NCBI GenBank assembly: GCA_019918135.1
Contig: WBZZ01006422.1
Coordinates: 103,501-167,500, forward strand
Reading direction: 5' to 3'
DNA length: 64,000 nucleotides
Origin: Paulinella micropora
Lineage: Eukaryota > Cercozoa > Imbricatea > Euglyphida > Paulinellidae
How positions within the stretch are numbered: position 1 is the first letter of the stretch; every line of letters starts with the position of its first letter. The translations under genes and the position numbers were made by a program. The notes beneath the pieces were generated by a model. It was not told where the DNA came from. It worked only from the letters and a program-made list of their open reading frames with translations, and did no database searches. Positions 46,096-56,330 of the stretch are shown here, in pieces.

Positions 46096-47267
46096 TCAAA
46101 CATCTAAGATGATCATATACTTGAGCAGGCGGTGACCAATTTTCAGGGGGGGAAGGTTTTCTGAGGTGAAGGGAGTTTTAGCAGGCACCTCCTTCATATA
46201 ATCTAACTCATCTAAAATGAGAAGCTCATATTTTCGTTGATGCAGTAAAATCCCTTTTTCAGATTGGACAATCTGGATGTTTTTGAATTCCGTGGCCTTC
46301 CCTAAGTTTTTGCACCTGAAACCATGCTTCTTCATGCTCTCTACAAGACTTATGTGTTTGGCTTCATCAGCAGCATGCAGTCCATCATCTACGTGGAAAG
46401 AGAGAAGCTGAGTACTTATGGGGTCCTTGGCATGTTTGATAAAAGATTCTTTGCCCGGTCAAGGGAGAAAGTAATAAAAGCTTGCTTTCCGACTAACTCC
46501 CTCAGCATTAAATCATACCACAATCTCCCCGCCTCAGGATGACCATAAAGGGCCATCCGGAGGAGCCAAACAAAACCGTCTCTCTCAAAACCGGGGGGGG
46601 GGGGGTTGACATAGATGTCATAAGGCATTTTGGCATGTAAGTAGGCAGTGGTGAAGTCAATTAGCCACAAGTCTGTTCCGAAGCAGGCAGCATAAGCAAT
46701 GATAAGAAGGATAGTGCGATGATGAGCGGTGGGTGAGTATGTGCGTTTGGGATCATATTGCAAGCCCGCTTTCAGGAGATCCCCCCTAAGGGTGATTCTA
46801 GCTTTATGATATTCATCGCTCGTTCCTTGTTGCTTAACAGTGTCTATCCATTTTAGAGGGATAATCGGAGTGCCTGACCTTCTCGCCTCGCTCTCTTCTC
46901 TCCATTCAAATGCTTTGAGCTCCTCTTGCTGTCTGGCTTCTGTCTCTCGCGCTTTCGGCTTTTGCACGACGGAAAATTCCGGATTTTGCTCGGTGACCAG
47001 ACAATAATTGATTCTCTCTTCTTTCGCACAGACTGAGATATGTTTATTTCTGGTTCTCCCGGGGACTACGTTCTCCTGAGAAATGTTTCCTTGCTCATGA
47101 GATCTCCATCCCGGGGGATGTGTGTCCTTTTCCGCAGCTATCCTAACTCTCTCCCCCTCGGCATGGCCGAATTCACTGGTTACATTGGGGTTGTGGCGTG
47201 CCGCTTCAATAATAGCCTGCAGTACAAGAGAAGGAGGGGCTGCTTCCCCTGAAATCTCGTACTTCAT
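46096..47267 (-). pseudogene. Copia reverse transcriptase, minus-strand element
   Basis: Frame 47267-46416 has IIPLKWIDTVKQ, LIDFTTAYLHAKM (RT motif with the first catalytic Asp), GFVWLLRMALYGHPEAGRLW and the thumb start. The catalytic FHVDDG stretch is readable on the minus strand near 46385-46402 in another frame. Frame 46335-46096 continues with LGKATEFKNIQIVQ and the connection domain. A G14 run interrupts this region at 46592-46606; the frame stays open because its length is compatible. Confidence 0.75.
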
Positions 47268-47423
47268 GATCTCAGAATCTATTATTTTCTCCGTAACGCC
47301 ATCATCAAACTTAACGTTGTGGGCTGGGAATCGTTTCTTTCTTCTGACAACCGGGGCAGTCGGGTCAAGAGTAACTCCCTTCCGTAAAATGGAATCCCAC
47401 TTATCTCCATAAGTGGATTTAGC

Positions 47424-48263
47424 TCACTCTTCCCCGAAAGCCCGTGCCGGGATCTGGACGATCTTTCCAGACAAGATGACTTTAAGTTTGGGTTTCCTCC
47501 CCCTCTTTCCCACTACTTTGACACCTTTCTCCCCCTGACTCATGCTCCCTACATTCCGTGAAGACGGGGTAGGAGGAATAAGCTCAGGGAGATTACTGAA
47601 ATCCTGAATTGGGGCATCGTTTTCGTCACTATCGCTTACGATCACCGAGTCATCATCACTTTCAGATCCTTTCTGAGATATCGTAGATGTAATGGGGGCA
47701 TTCTCAGTACTTTCACTATTACTAGTAGCAGCTACAGCAGGTGGGGTAGATGCACTATATGTAGTTTCTGGTACTTCGATGCTAACGTTCTCCTTGGGTG
47801 GTGTATCGACTGGGGGCAGAACAGCAGAGGGTGTGGCCGATTTCCATCCGACCGAAAACATACCCTCATCTGCTGTTCCTTCGAGGTTTTTAGAGGCCTC
47901 TCGTCTACCCACTTTCCATAAATCGAACATAACATCCCGGACATTACCGTGTATTACACGCGCAACGGGATCATAAACACGATAATACCCGGTATTACGT
48001 TCGTAACCTAAAAAGATAACTTTCTTTCCTCTCTCGCCTTTCCCCCGCCGAGCCTTAACCTTCATCACTGCAGCGCAACCAGTGGGGCGAAGGTGATACA
48101 GGTATGGTTTCCGGCGGTGAATGACTTCGAAAGGGGACTTACCCTTAAAAGGGTCCTTTGGCAATCGGGAGGAGGTTGTTAATATAAGTGGCGTTTTTTT
48201 CCACCTCCGTCCAGAACTTGGGAGGGAGCTCAGCATCACTAAGCATCGCCCTAGCAGGCCCAC
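47424..48263 (-). pseudogene. Copia integrase C-terminal region and acidic linker, minus-strand element
   Basis: The frame begins with the end of the integrase core and has SPFEVIHRRKPYLYHLRPTG and VIFLGYERNTGYYRVYD, typical of the post-core copia integrase. A Ser/Thr/Asp-rich linker (SDDDSVIVSDSDEND) follows, ending in a basic KRGRKPKLK stretch before a stop. The reverse transcriptase follows in another frame. Confidence 0.65.
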
Positions 48264-49047
48264 CGTTGGTTTGGTGGGACCTCTCTATCTTTGAGACTGC
48301 CTGTTTCTCGGCAGTTGGAGCCTCAATCAAGATAGGCTGATTAACATTAACCCACTCCTGAAAGGTATCATATCGACCATATTGTTGGTCACAGGTAATA
48401 AATTTGACTTTCCGGTTTGCGTGTCTTTCAAAGAATGCAACAGCCTTAATAAAACACGGAAAGAATTCATTCTTATGACGTAAATAATATTCGAGCTCGA
48501 AATTTGAAGCGAGACATTTGACCGTAAATTTGTATCGCTTACCATCCCATGATATGGTGTTCCACCATCCTTGAGTGTCCATGGAAATATGAGCCCCGGA
48601 ATGACGTTCAACAATGTGATGGTTTTTGTCGAAATGTGGTGCTTTCTTTATTTTATTCCTTAAGCAGTACTCACACTTCATAATCCTTTCTTGCCATCCT
48701 ACCCCTACTATCTTCACCCCCATATAGTGAGCCATTCTTTCCATAGCCTTTACCCCTCTATGTTTACACATGCGGTGAAAGACAGTAGCGTGTATATGCT
48801 CACTATGTGTGGGTCGGACAACAGGGGTTAATGCTTTTGACATTTGACAACCAACATCATGTTCATGAGTTCGTGAGGTGTGCGAACATACATCCTTTGG
48901 CATGACCAAACAACAAGCCAAACTCTGTGAACAATATTCACCCTTCTCCGTATTTGTTTCGCAAGACAACTGGACATATGATTTATTGTCGTGACACCCC
49001 CATCCGCATAAACATGGGACATCATTGCAATATACATTATTGTACAC
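48145..49047 (-). pseudogene. Copia integrase core, minus-strand element
   Basis: The 300-codon frame has the HHCC-type zinc region (HIHATVFHRMCKHRG, CEYCLRNK) and the rve core with AHISMDTQGWW, FITCDQQYGRYDTF and AVSKIERSHQTNG, giving D-D-E. It would join cDNA ends to host DNA. The frame overlaps the next one by 119 bp at its end, marking a frameshift. Confidence 0.8.
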
Positions 49048-49234
49048 GGGAAGAGTTGTTGGTTGTGTAGGACGGCGAGGAGGGAGTCAGAATGTGACGG
49101 TGGATGACGGTGCTCCCTCTTTCTCTACCTTCACACTCTGCTTTTCGAGGGGGACTGGTTCGTATCGTTGGTTTGGGTCTAGAGGGGGCATTGCCGGGGG
49201 ATCAAAGACGAACAGGTTAGGCAAAGATCTGCCC

Positions 49235-50005
49235 CTAGCTACAATCTGTTCTTCCTTGGATTGGGGACTTAAGCACAACCACCTGGTTGTTCTGATGGAC
49301 TACTGCCAGTCCTCGTTTCAACCAAGCCGAAGTAGCCACTAAACCGTAACTCAAGTGGGGGTTGTACGTTGTGTGCGAATCATACACCTGGATCGGTTCT
49401 CCATTTGCTCCAGAGAGCTGCATCAAGACTCCCCTGTACTCCGTCTTAATGCTCCCTTTCGCGATTTTGAACTTCTGAGGGTTATGCTTCATTCTCACGA
49501 ACACATCCTTATGGGGTGATTGGAACTCACTAGCCCCATTATCATCTACCCAAACCATCCCTGCCATACTCTTTTCAGGTGTCTCTCTCTCATCTCCCTC
49601 GTTCTCATGCATCATTATGACGCAATCTTTCTCAGATGGAGGTGAGGTGTTTGAGGTGGTCTTGGGAGATGTGCTAGGTCTTGACGGTGGAATATCTCGT
49701 ACGTTCTCCCCCTCTACCCCTATCCTTTGTAGGTATTCCCGGTATTCCAGTAATTGAGTTTTCAGATGAGGAAATGCCGCAACGAGCCCTCTTGCAAAAG
49801 GGTTGTTCCATTTGTGGGCCATGGAAATGACGAAACTCTGAATATCCATATGCAGTTCAAGATAGAACTCATTAACTTCCCCGTCTCTCCCGGTAATAAG
49901 AGAATCTCTCACCTCTATCTCTCTAGCACCCTCTGCTAACGCACCGGACAACCTATGTATCTCTCCAAGAGATGGTATTTCTCCATTTCCCCCTACTATC
50001 ATCAT
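49235..50005 (-). pseudogene. Copia protease region, minus-strand element
   Basis: Frame 50005-49235 has a helical gag-pol linker, an acidic/Ser stretch, and GMVWVDDNGASEFQS near 49525-49560. DNGA replaces the usual DSGA of copia proteases. After it come IQVYDSHTTYNPHLSYGL and LAVVHQNNQVVVLKSP, which resemble the region before the GAG-pre-integrase domain. Protease function would be polyprotein cleavage. Confidence 0.6.
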
Positions 50006-50830
50006 CTTCCCCTCATCCCATCTCCATGCAATCGTGGGGTCTCTCCTAATCCTATCTCTCTCTAATTAGTAACTCTCTCTCCCTCCCCTCATTCAACTCG
50101 CTGGGTGCAAGGCGCGGTGAAGGGGAGTGCGTGATACGACGGACAAACGAGGGGCGTGCTCTCTTGGCTTCCCCTTCTTCTCCCCCTGCCTCATCCTCAA
50201 CGCTCTTACTCATCTCTTTCTTAGAGTTCGAGCGTTGTACAGATGATGCAGGAGAAGAAGAGGAAGACTTCTGGGGAGAAGCATAAGAGATGGTTTCATC
50301 ATCGTCTTCGTCCGTCATCGTCTCTCCCTCACCTCTCTCTCTTCTTTGGTTGTTTGCCCCTACTGCAACCTCAACGTTCTCACTCGTTTCTATGTGTGAG
50401 TCCGAACGTTGTACAGTTGAAATAGGGAGAGTATGTCTTGTAAGAGAAGATGACGAAGCACTAGAACTATGAGAAGAGACATGTCTGTGTGGTGATGTGT
50501 GTGTGGAAGATGACGTGAGAGGATCAGGTTGGACAGGGGGGAATGTTGATCTGTCCTAATCCACTGACGCATAATCCAGTCCATAGGGGCTAGCATTAAC
50601 CCATAGTGCCATAGTGTACCCCCCAGGTTCAGCTGTGCTCTAATTACTGCCAATAAGTCAGCCCTATTTCGCTCACTGCCGATATAATGGGAACAGAAAT
50701 CGCAACCCTGTTTTTCCATCTTGGCACACTCACCACCTGGTCTCTGACCCCGGGCGGCCCCTACCTTCCATGAACAACGTGCGTTATTCACGTTAAACCC
50801 ATCACATTGTTTCATGTTTGAAACAATGAT
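50006..50830 (-). pseudogene. Cys-rich segment of the minus-strand copia polyprotein
   Basis: Frame 50833-50390 begins with QCDGFNVNNARCSW and then CAKMEKQGCDFCSHYI. Its cysteines and histidine are spaced as in a small zinc-binding domain (C-x8-C, C-x7-C-x2-C-x2-H). It is followed by a helical block (NRADLLAVIRAQLNLGG). Frames 50318-50052 and nearby are Ser-rich low complexity. It lies where the nested copia carries its MYND finger, between gag and protease, but the motif is different. Confidence 0.5.
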
Positions 50831-52184
50831 CATGCTTCCTCTGACGGGTTGTGCCCACAGATTGAGGAGTCGTCCATCGACTCCTCACGTAAGTGAAGAT
50901 AAGTAGAATTCCGGGATTTCATTAGGACCTTCCTGTAACCCCCCTTGACACGACGAAGCCCCCATCCTTCCTCCATAGGGTATATTACCCCAAGAGGTGT
51001 TGGGTCGCCCACCGTGTCAAGGGGAGTAGTAAAGCGATTATCTTTCAGGAGGGGAATAACGGGAGTAGATCGAGGGACAGGAAGATGAGCAGGCATATCT
51101 TGTGCGTGTGTGTTGCTCTTTTCCTTCTTGTTCTTCAATTCTGATGTGTGGGGTGGCGATGATTGTGGTCCAAAAGAGGAAGTGGGTGGGGTGTTGTCAA
51201 GTGAGGAGTTTGGTTCTTCTTCGTCCGTTTCCTCTCTCTCCATCATGTTTATGCTTAACATGTGATTGATGTACCCTATTTCCCCTACTCCCTCTTCTCC
51301 TCCATCATCATCATGAGTACCAGACTCTTCGTCTGAATGACAAGAGCTTCGGACTCCTCTCCTTCTTCTTCAGAACTACCAGAAGAAGAGGAGTCAGAAC
51401 CTCCTGCATTCAGACTAATCGTCTTGGTCTTTGCTGTACTCTTCTTGATAAAATCAGATGATTTCAGCTTCCTTTTCTCCTTCCCTACTTCTTTCTTTTG
51501 TTGTCTCATCTTTCTCTTCCCTTTACTGCTCTCCTTAGTCTTATCTGTCTTAGTCAGACTCAGCTCTCCTACCCCTTTTGCTAAGTTAACTATCCTTGCT
51601 GCCTTCCTCCTTATGGGGCAGTTCACCGGGACATGTCCGTCTCGGGGGCACTCAGGGAGAGTACAAGGGACGATGCAAATTTTGAATTTATGATCACCAC
51701 GACAGTTATAGCAACCTTGGGGTGTCTTACCTGCTTGGTTTCCCATAAGATTGACTGTTATGGGGTCACTTTTGGTTCCCGTACCAGATGAAGTTTTAGA
51801 CGAAAGGGAACGAAAACCGCCCCCTGACGAGTAAAGGTTTTTCATCTTGTTTTTGGATTCCTCTGTCTGAGCAACCTGTTCTATTACTTTCACAAAGGAT
51901 TCCCAACCCGGTCGCTCCTCCGGAAGGAGACTGGTGACCTTGTTGCGAAAACGGCCGAACTCGGTCAAGTGTTCGATCTTTTTCATGACCATTTCTATCT
52001 TTACGAGTTCAGGGTACGGGACCTTCATAACTGCCTCTTGATCAGCAATATTGCTGTGAAAGAGGGTTAACCAGGGTCTCACGTCTTGGATCTTCTTAGG
52101 GTAGGAAAGGTCAAGGAAGTCTTGTCGTTCTTTCCATTTGACAAGACAAGACCTCCATATCTTTTCCTTAAAGCCATGAAACAT
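50831..52184 (-). pseudogene. gag: gag zinc-knuckle region, minus-strand copia
   Basis: Frame 52184-51285 has a helical gag part (LTEFGRFRNKVTSLLPEERP), then CYNCRGDHKFKICIVPC and CPRDGHVPVNCP, which are zinc-knuckle-like, followed by Lys-rich and Ser/Glu-rich tails. Frame 51261-50830 continues with Pro/Ser-rich linker and a YPMEEGWGLRRVKGG block. Gag packages RNA; breaks between frames make it defective. Confidence 0.65.
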
Positions 52185-52796
52185 TCGACTCCATCTGACC
52201 CCGCTGTCCTAATGACAGACATAGCTTCCTTGTCCTTAGAGCAGGACTGAATTAAGAGAACAAAGATAAATCGGTTGTGTTTCAGTCTATCTCTTTCCTC
52301 AATCTGCTGGTAATACTTTTCTGTAGCGAAAGAAGCAAGAAGGGGATTTGGTCTAGATGCAGTAGTCAGGATAGGAACCGAACTTCCATCAGGCTCTTTC
52401 TGCTCAACAGTTGCTGAGGAAGAAGAAGGATCAAGCAAAGCAGAACTAGTACTAACGTCTTGTTCTTGTTTGACAGGTAGAGCAGAGCTGGAGGAAGAGC
52501 TGCCAATGGTAGGTTCTTTCTTATTAAAGATTTCTTTCTCTCTGTCGGTCCTGATTCTCGTCCTCGCTATCTCCGGAAGGTGAAAGAGGTGGTTCTGTAG
52601 GTAAGTTGAAAACAACTGTCAGCTTCGCTTGTGTAAACAAAGGGTGTAGCTCCCCTATCGCTAATGGATCATAGATCGCCAGAACAGCGAGGAACCCATA
52701 TTCCCAATTATCCCAATCTGGGTCTCTGCTGTTAAATGGCGGGGGATCCACTTTGAACCCTCTGTTCATCGACGTTCCAAACATGGTATATGCCAT
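52079..52796 (-). pseudogene. gag: gag N-terminal region, minus-strand copia
   Basis: The frame starting at 52796 has MAYTMFGTSMNRGFKVDPPP and DPDWDNWEYGFLAVLAIYDP, a typical copia gag opening. It shifts near 52560 into the frame running to 52079, which holds a Ser-rich region and KYYQQIEERDRLKHNRFIF with VECFMALRKRYGG. Confidence 0.65.
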
Positions 52797-53006
52797 GTTG
52801 GACCAAAGTGCGGAAGGTAGGAGCTAAACTCAACTACCAATAAATTCCTACAATTAAGTAGAAACAGGGGAATTATTATTAGGGAGAAATGAGTTGGTGT
52901 GTCTATGCTATGCTGTCTAGCCGATAGACACGTTTGAGGTGGGTGCCTTCTGCCTACCCACGGAATGATGTCGACTGCCTGTTGCACGTCGATCCTCGCA
53001 CTTTTC

Positions 53007-53290
53007 TGTTGAAGGCCTAATGCCTCTCTTTTCAGACTAAGTGCAACTGATTAAAGCTGGTGGCGCAGAGACCGCTAATCAAGGCTCGATAACCTGTTAG
53101 ACTACTGTTATTAATAAAGCAATCTATGATAGCTACTACACTCTCAACACACTACAACAACTTTAATGAGAAAAGGCGCCAACAGACGCGCCACGTAACT
53201 TGACTGGTCGGATCATAAGTAATGGCTCTAACGACACCGTTACTACGATACGACCGGTCCATAACTATTAATTAATTATTAGTTCCCACA
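53007..53290 (-). repeat. Candidate 5' LTR of the minus-strand copia
   Basis: On the minus strand this stretch begins TGTGGGAACTAATAATTAA and ends near CCTTCAACA, about 210 bp before the gag start codon. Its TG...CA ends and position suggest an LTR. No second copy is present in the window, so it stays a candidate. Confidence 0.35.
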
Positions 53291-55573
53291 GTCAGAATTC
53301 TGATTAGTAAGCAGAAATTCAATGTTGAACAAGCGAAAAATACCCTTTCAGGTCTATTCCAACAGAACGAATTTTCAAAGATTAGCTCAAAATAAACTGT
53401 CATTTATCGTTTGTTCACAATTCTGGTCACAATGGATCACTCTTTCGAAGTCTCATTCACTGAGGACAACATGTCTGAACGTGGCGGCAAATATTAATAA
53501 TATTAATAATAATCATTTTGGTTGCGTGACATAATATTATTAATAATAGTAATCATTTTGGTTGCAGACCGGCCTTCAGGTAAGTATATAGCAACAACAA
53601 TGACATGACATGACATGACATGTCATTGACATGACACATGACTGGCATGACATGACATGTCAGACATGACATAACATGACATGACGTGACATGACATAAC
53701 ATAACATAACATAACATAACATAACATGACATGACATAACATAACATAACATAACATAATGTAGGCGCAGATAGGTAAATATGCGACCTTTTCTTAATAT
53801 GAGTAACCCCTATACACAGTGATGTATAGATGAGCTATATCTCGTCAAGATGTAGTTATATCCGTTTTTATTTATATCATCAGTACTTTTGAGCGGTTGA
53901 AAACGATCATATTATTATTCATAACCGGTACTACTTTTTTATGCCGGATAATATTATCGTTAGGGGTGAGACATCGGGGAATGGCTCTCTGTTTCCTTTT
54001 TGTTGCTTGGCTCTGACAGTCTCCTATATTTTCCGCCATACTGGTACTATGATCCTCTCTTTTGTAGAGGAGGAAGATTATGTTATTTTCAGAGTGCTGT
54101 GGAATTGGATGGATAAATACCCCGGCTTGCATTAAAGAATATCTTTTGAATATAACCGACAAAAGTGGAGTCCCAGCCTAGATTTTTATATCCTCCAAAT
54201 TTCAATTCAGCAATTTGAAAAAAGCCAATCCCCCAAGCCTGGCAAAGGAAGAAGGAAGGGATTTCCCCCCTAAGAGATGGCCACCACGTTTGGTGTAGGA
54301 TGTATGTGGTTTGTGCAAACAGGTTTTATACCAAATGAATAGGTTTCTGTTTGTGTTTCGTTTGTTTGTTTTCCTCTGCCTCCTTACACTTCCTTACGCT
54401 TTCCTAACGTTTGTGCGAGGCTAAGCACTTGTGGCTATACAGACTGGAGTCTGAGTGTGTGATTGTTTGTTGTTCTCCTCGTAACGGGTAGGTATCATAG
54501 TAGGGTTAGGTGTAGGGATGCCCACAGGGAACAGACTGTCAGTAGGTCTTTTCACCCCCTGTGAGTGTGCCTGAAAAGCACTCCTCTGACTCGACAATGG
54601 CACTGTCGACGGTCACTCCAGTGAACACTATAGTGTTTCTGCCTCACTGGAGACACTCTTTATGCCCCCCCCACACTTCTCCAAACACACTACTGTAGGT
54701 GCCAAAGTCGTACACACAACGAGTGTCTTGCCGCGCCACTTTGTGGGCCTCTACGCAAGGTTTCACTGTTGTTTATGTGCACTGCACCCTCCTAACACCT
54801 CCTCAACTCCTTTCCTACACTCCTCCACTTAGGCCAGTCAAACAAGACATAGGCCAAGGGATTAGTTTGCAGAGCAACACAGGAGAGTCCAGACGGAATA
54901 TGTTTTGGGGGCGATTTTTACTTTCGTCAACAACAGACAAAACACACACCACACATCACACCCAAGCACTACAAACGTGTCGTGTGGTGTCAAATAAGTC
55001 AGCAAGGACAAGAACTTGGATACCGAGCGGCTCCCAAGACAACAGCAACAAGTGTGTGAAGGGTCAGCAGCACTCGGTACACACACACACACACATACAG
55101 ACACACGAAAACACTCACAAGCACACCCACCACACTCAGAAAGGAAAGCCTTCAGTCGTTTTTTGAGTTGGGAGAGAACCTTTTGCAAAGGGACAATAAC
55201 AGTGACCTATTGGGCTGAGCCCAGAAATGCTCATTGAAAACCTTTTGATACGTTCTCTGTTGTGTACACACAGGGGTGTACAGGTCGAAGATAGACTTGT
55301 TTCAAAGAACGAGTGTGGTGTGTACTGCCAGGGTGCACAAGCATACGTCGACTGGCATACAAGAGAAGTCAGCAAGGCTTTCCCCAAGCAAAGGGGCGGT
55401 GAGTCAACTGCAACCTTGACTGATAGTTAGTGTGTGCGTGGGTTGGTTGTTGTGTTGTCGCACGTTGTGTTTGATACAAGAATTGATCACACAACGAACA
55501 AGACACAGGAAAACAGAACAAACACGACACTACACTTACACAAGAAACACACGACACTGCTCGTTTCACACCC
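53291..55573. other. Spacer between retroelements without recognised genes
   Basis: No convincing gene. Besides the pentanucleotide array at 53599-53759 it holds TAATAATATTAATAATA tracts near 53494-53550, a long hairpin CTCCAGTGA/TCACTGGAG with an inner ACACTATAGTGTT (about 54615-54653), and an AC-rich microsatellite at about 55077-55140. The open frames at 54699-55188 are low-complexity and lie on both strands. Part of this region may be the unidentified 5' LTR and leader of the next gypsy element. Confidence 0.45.
53599..53759. repeat. Pentanucleotide microsatellite (ACATG/ACATA)n
   Basis: About 160 bp of tandem ATGAC and ATAAC units, with the ATGAC type on the left, ATAAC predominating on the right, and a few interrupted units such as TGTCATTG in between. 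The two variants form blocks, suggesting separate expansions. Confidence 0.95.
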
Positions 55574-55596
55574 ATGAAGGATAACACAAACATTGC

Positions 55597-56330
55597 GTGG
55601 TTAGGCCACACCACGAAGTCAACCACTGCAATTCGGTTGGATATGTCTGTGAGGGAACAGATACCAACACCCCACCCGCCTCGAGCTCAGGCGAAGGCTT
55701 CGAAACTCCAGCAAGGGGAGGAAGCAGAGGGCAGGAAGAACCTCCTCGCTCCCCATGGAGAGGAGCAGACAATGGACTTGTAATCCCTACGACTAAGGTC
55801 GTGGCGGAACGATACCGAGGTCGTGAAGAGGGATGGCCGAGAACACCTCTCGACGAGAAGGAACATGGGATTAACTACCATGACAACTCGGCGATTCTTT
55901 TCCCCACAATATGTATGAGAGTGTGGATTGGTACAGGTGCATGTATATTGACGGCACGACACAAGGGGCGGTAGGACTGATATATCAGTACCACCCTCAC
56001 AGCAAACGGCACCATGACCATCCAGCAAGTCATTGACCTATAGTATTACAAAGCTCTAGCAGTTACGAGAGATACCCTTCTTGACGAAGCGTGGCAGATT
56101 AACCACCAAAAGTATCCAGCCCTACTGAATACTTTGTTCGTCGACAAGGAGCAGCAACCTTCTCTCACCTTTCCATACTCAGGAGAGGCCGATAAAGAAC
56201 TTGCCACTGATACACGTTGGCCAAACTCGGCAGGGTTGATAGCCTTGGTTTCTGAGCTGCAGGCTTGGAACATGGTCTCAGCACGAAACTTGGGGAATGC
56301 GGTCACCGTGTGTGGGACCTAACCCTATCC
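55597..56330 (+). pseudogene. gag: gag N-terminal region of the second gypsy element
   Basis: Frame 55597-55974 holds a Pro/Gly/Glu-rich start (SSGEGFETPARGGSRGQEEP). After shifts, translation from about 56007 gives a helical stretch (TLLDEAWQINHQKYPALLNT) with one stop and an ELQAWNMVSARN end at 56322. It is probably the matrix-like part of gag, broken at several points. Confidence 0.45.

Larger units (their letters stand above)
45289..53290 (-). mobile_element. Decayed Ty1/copia-type retrotransposon (minus strand)
   Basis: From right to left it has gag with zinc knuckles, a Cys-rich segment, protease, GAG-pre-integrase and integrase, reverse transcriptase and RNase H, which is the copia order. 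Nearly every domain is in a different frame from its neighbour. A candidate 5' LTR lies at 53007-53290. No matching 3' LTR is found at the left end, so this copy is probably truncated. Its sequence is not closely related to the nested copia element: it has no MYND finger, and the integrase and RT are divergent. Confidence 0.8.

Noticed and set aside
53599-53759. CRISPR-like repeat pattern
   Set aside because: The units are five bases long without spacers; it is a microsatellite in a eukaryotic context.
54699-55188. Frames of 100-155 codons on both strands before the second gypsy element
   Set aside because: They stem from an AC-rich low-complexity region and have no conserved-looking motif.
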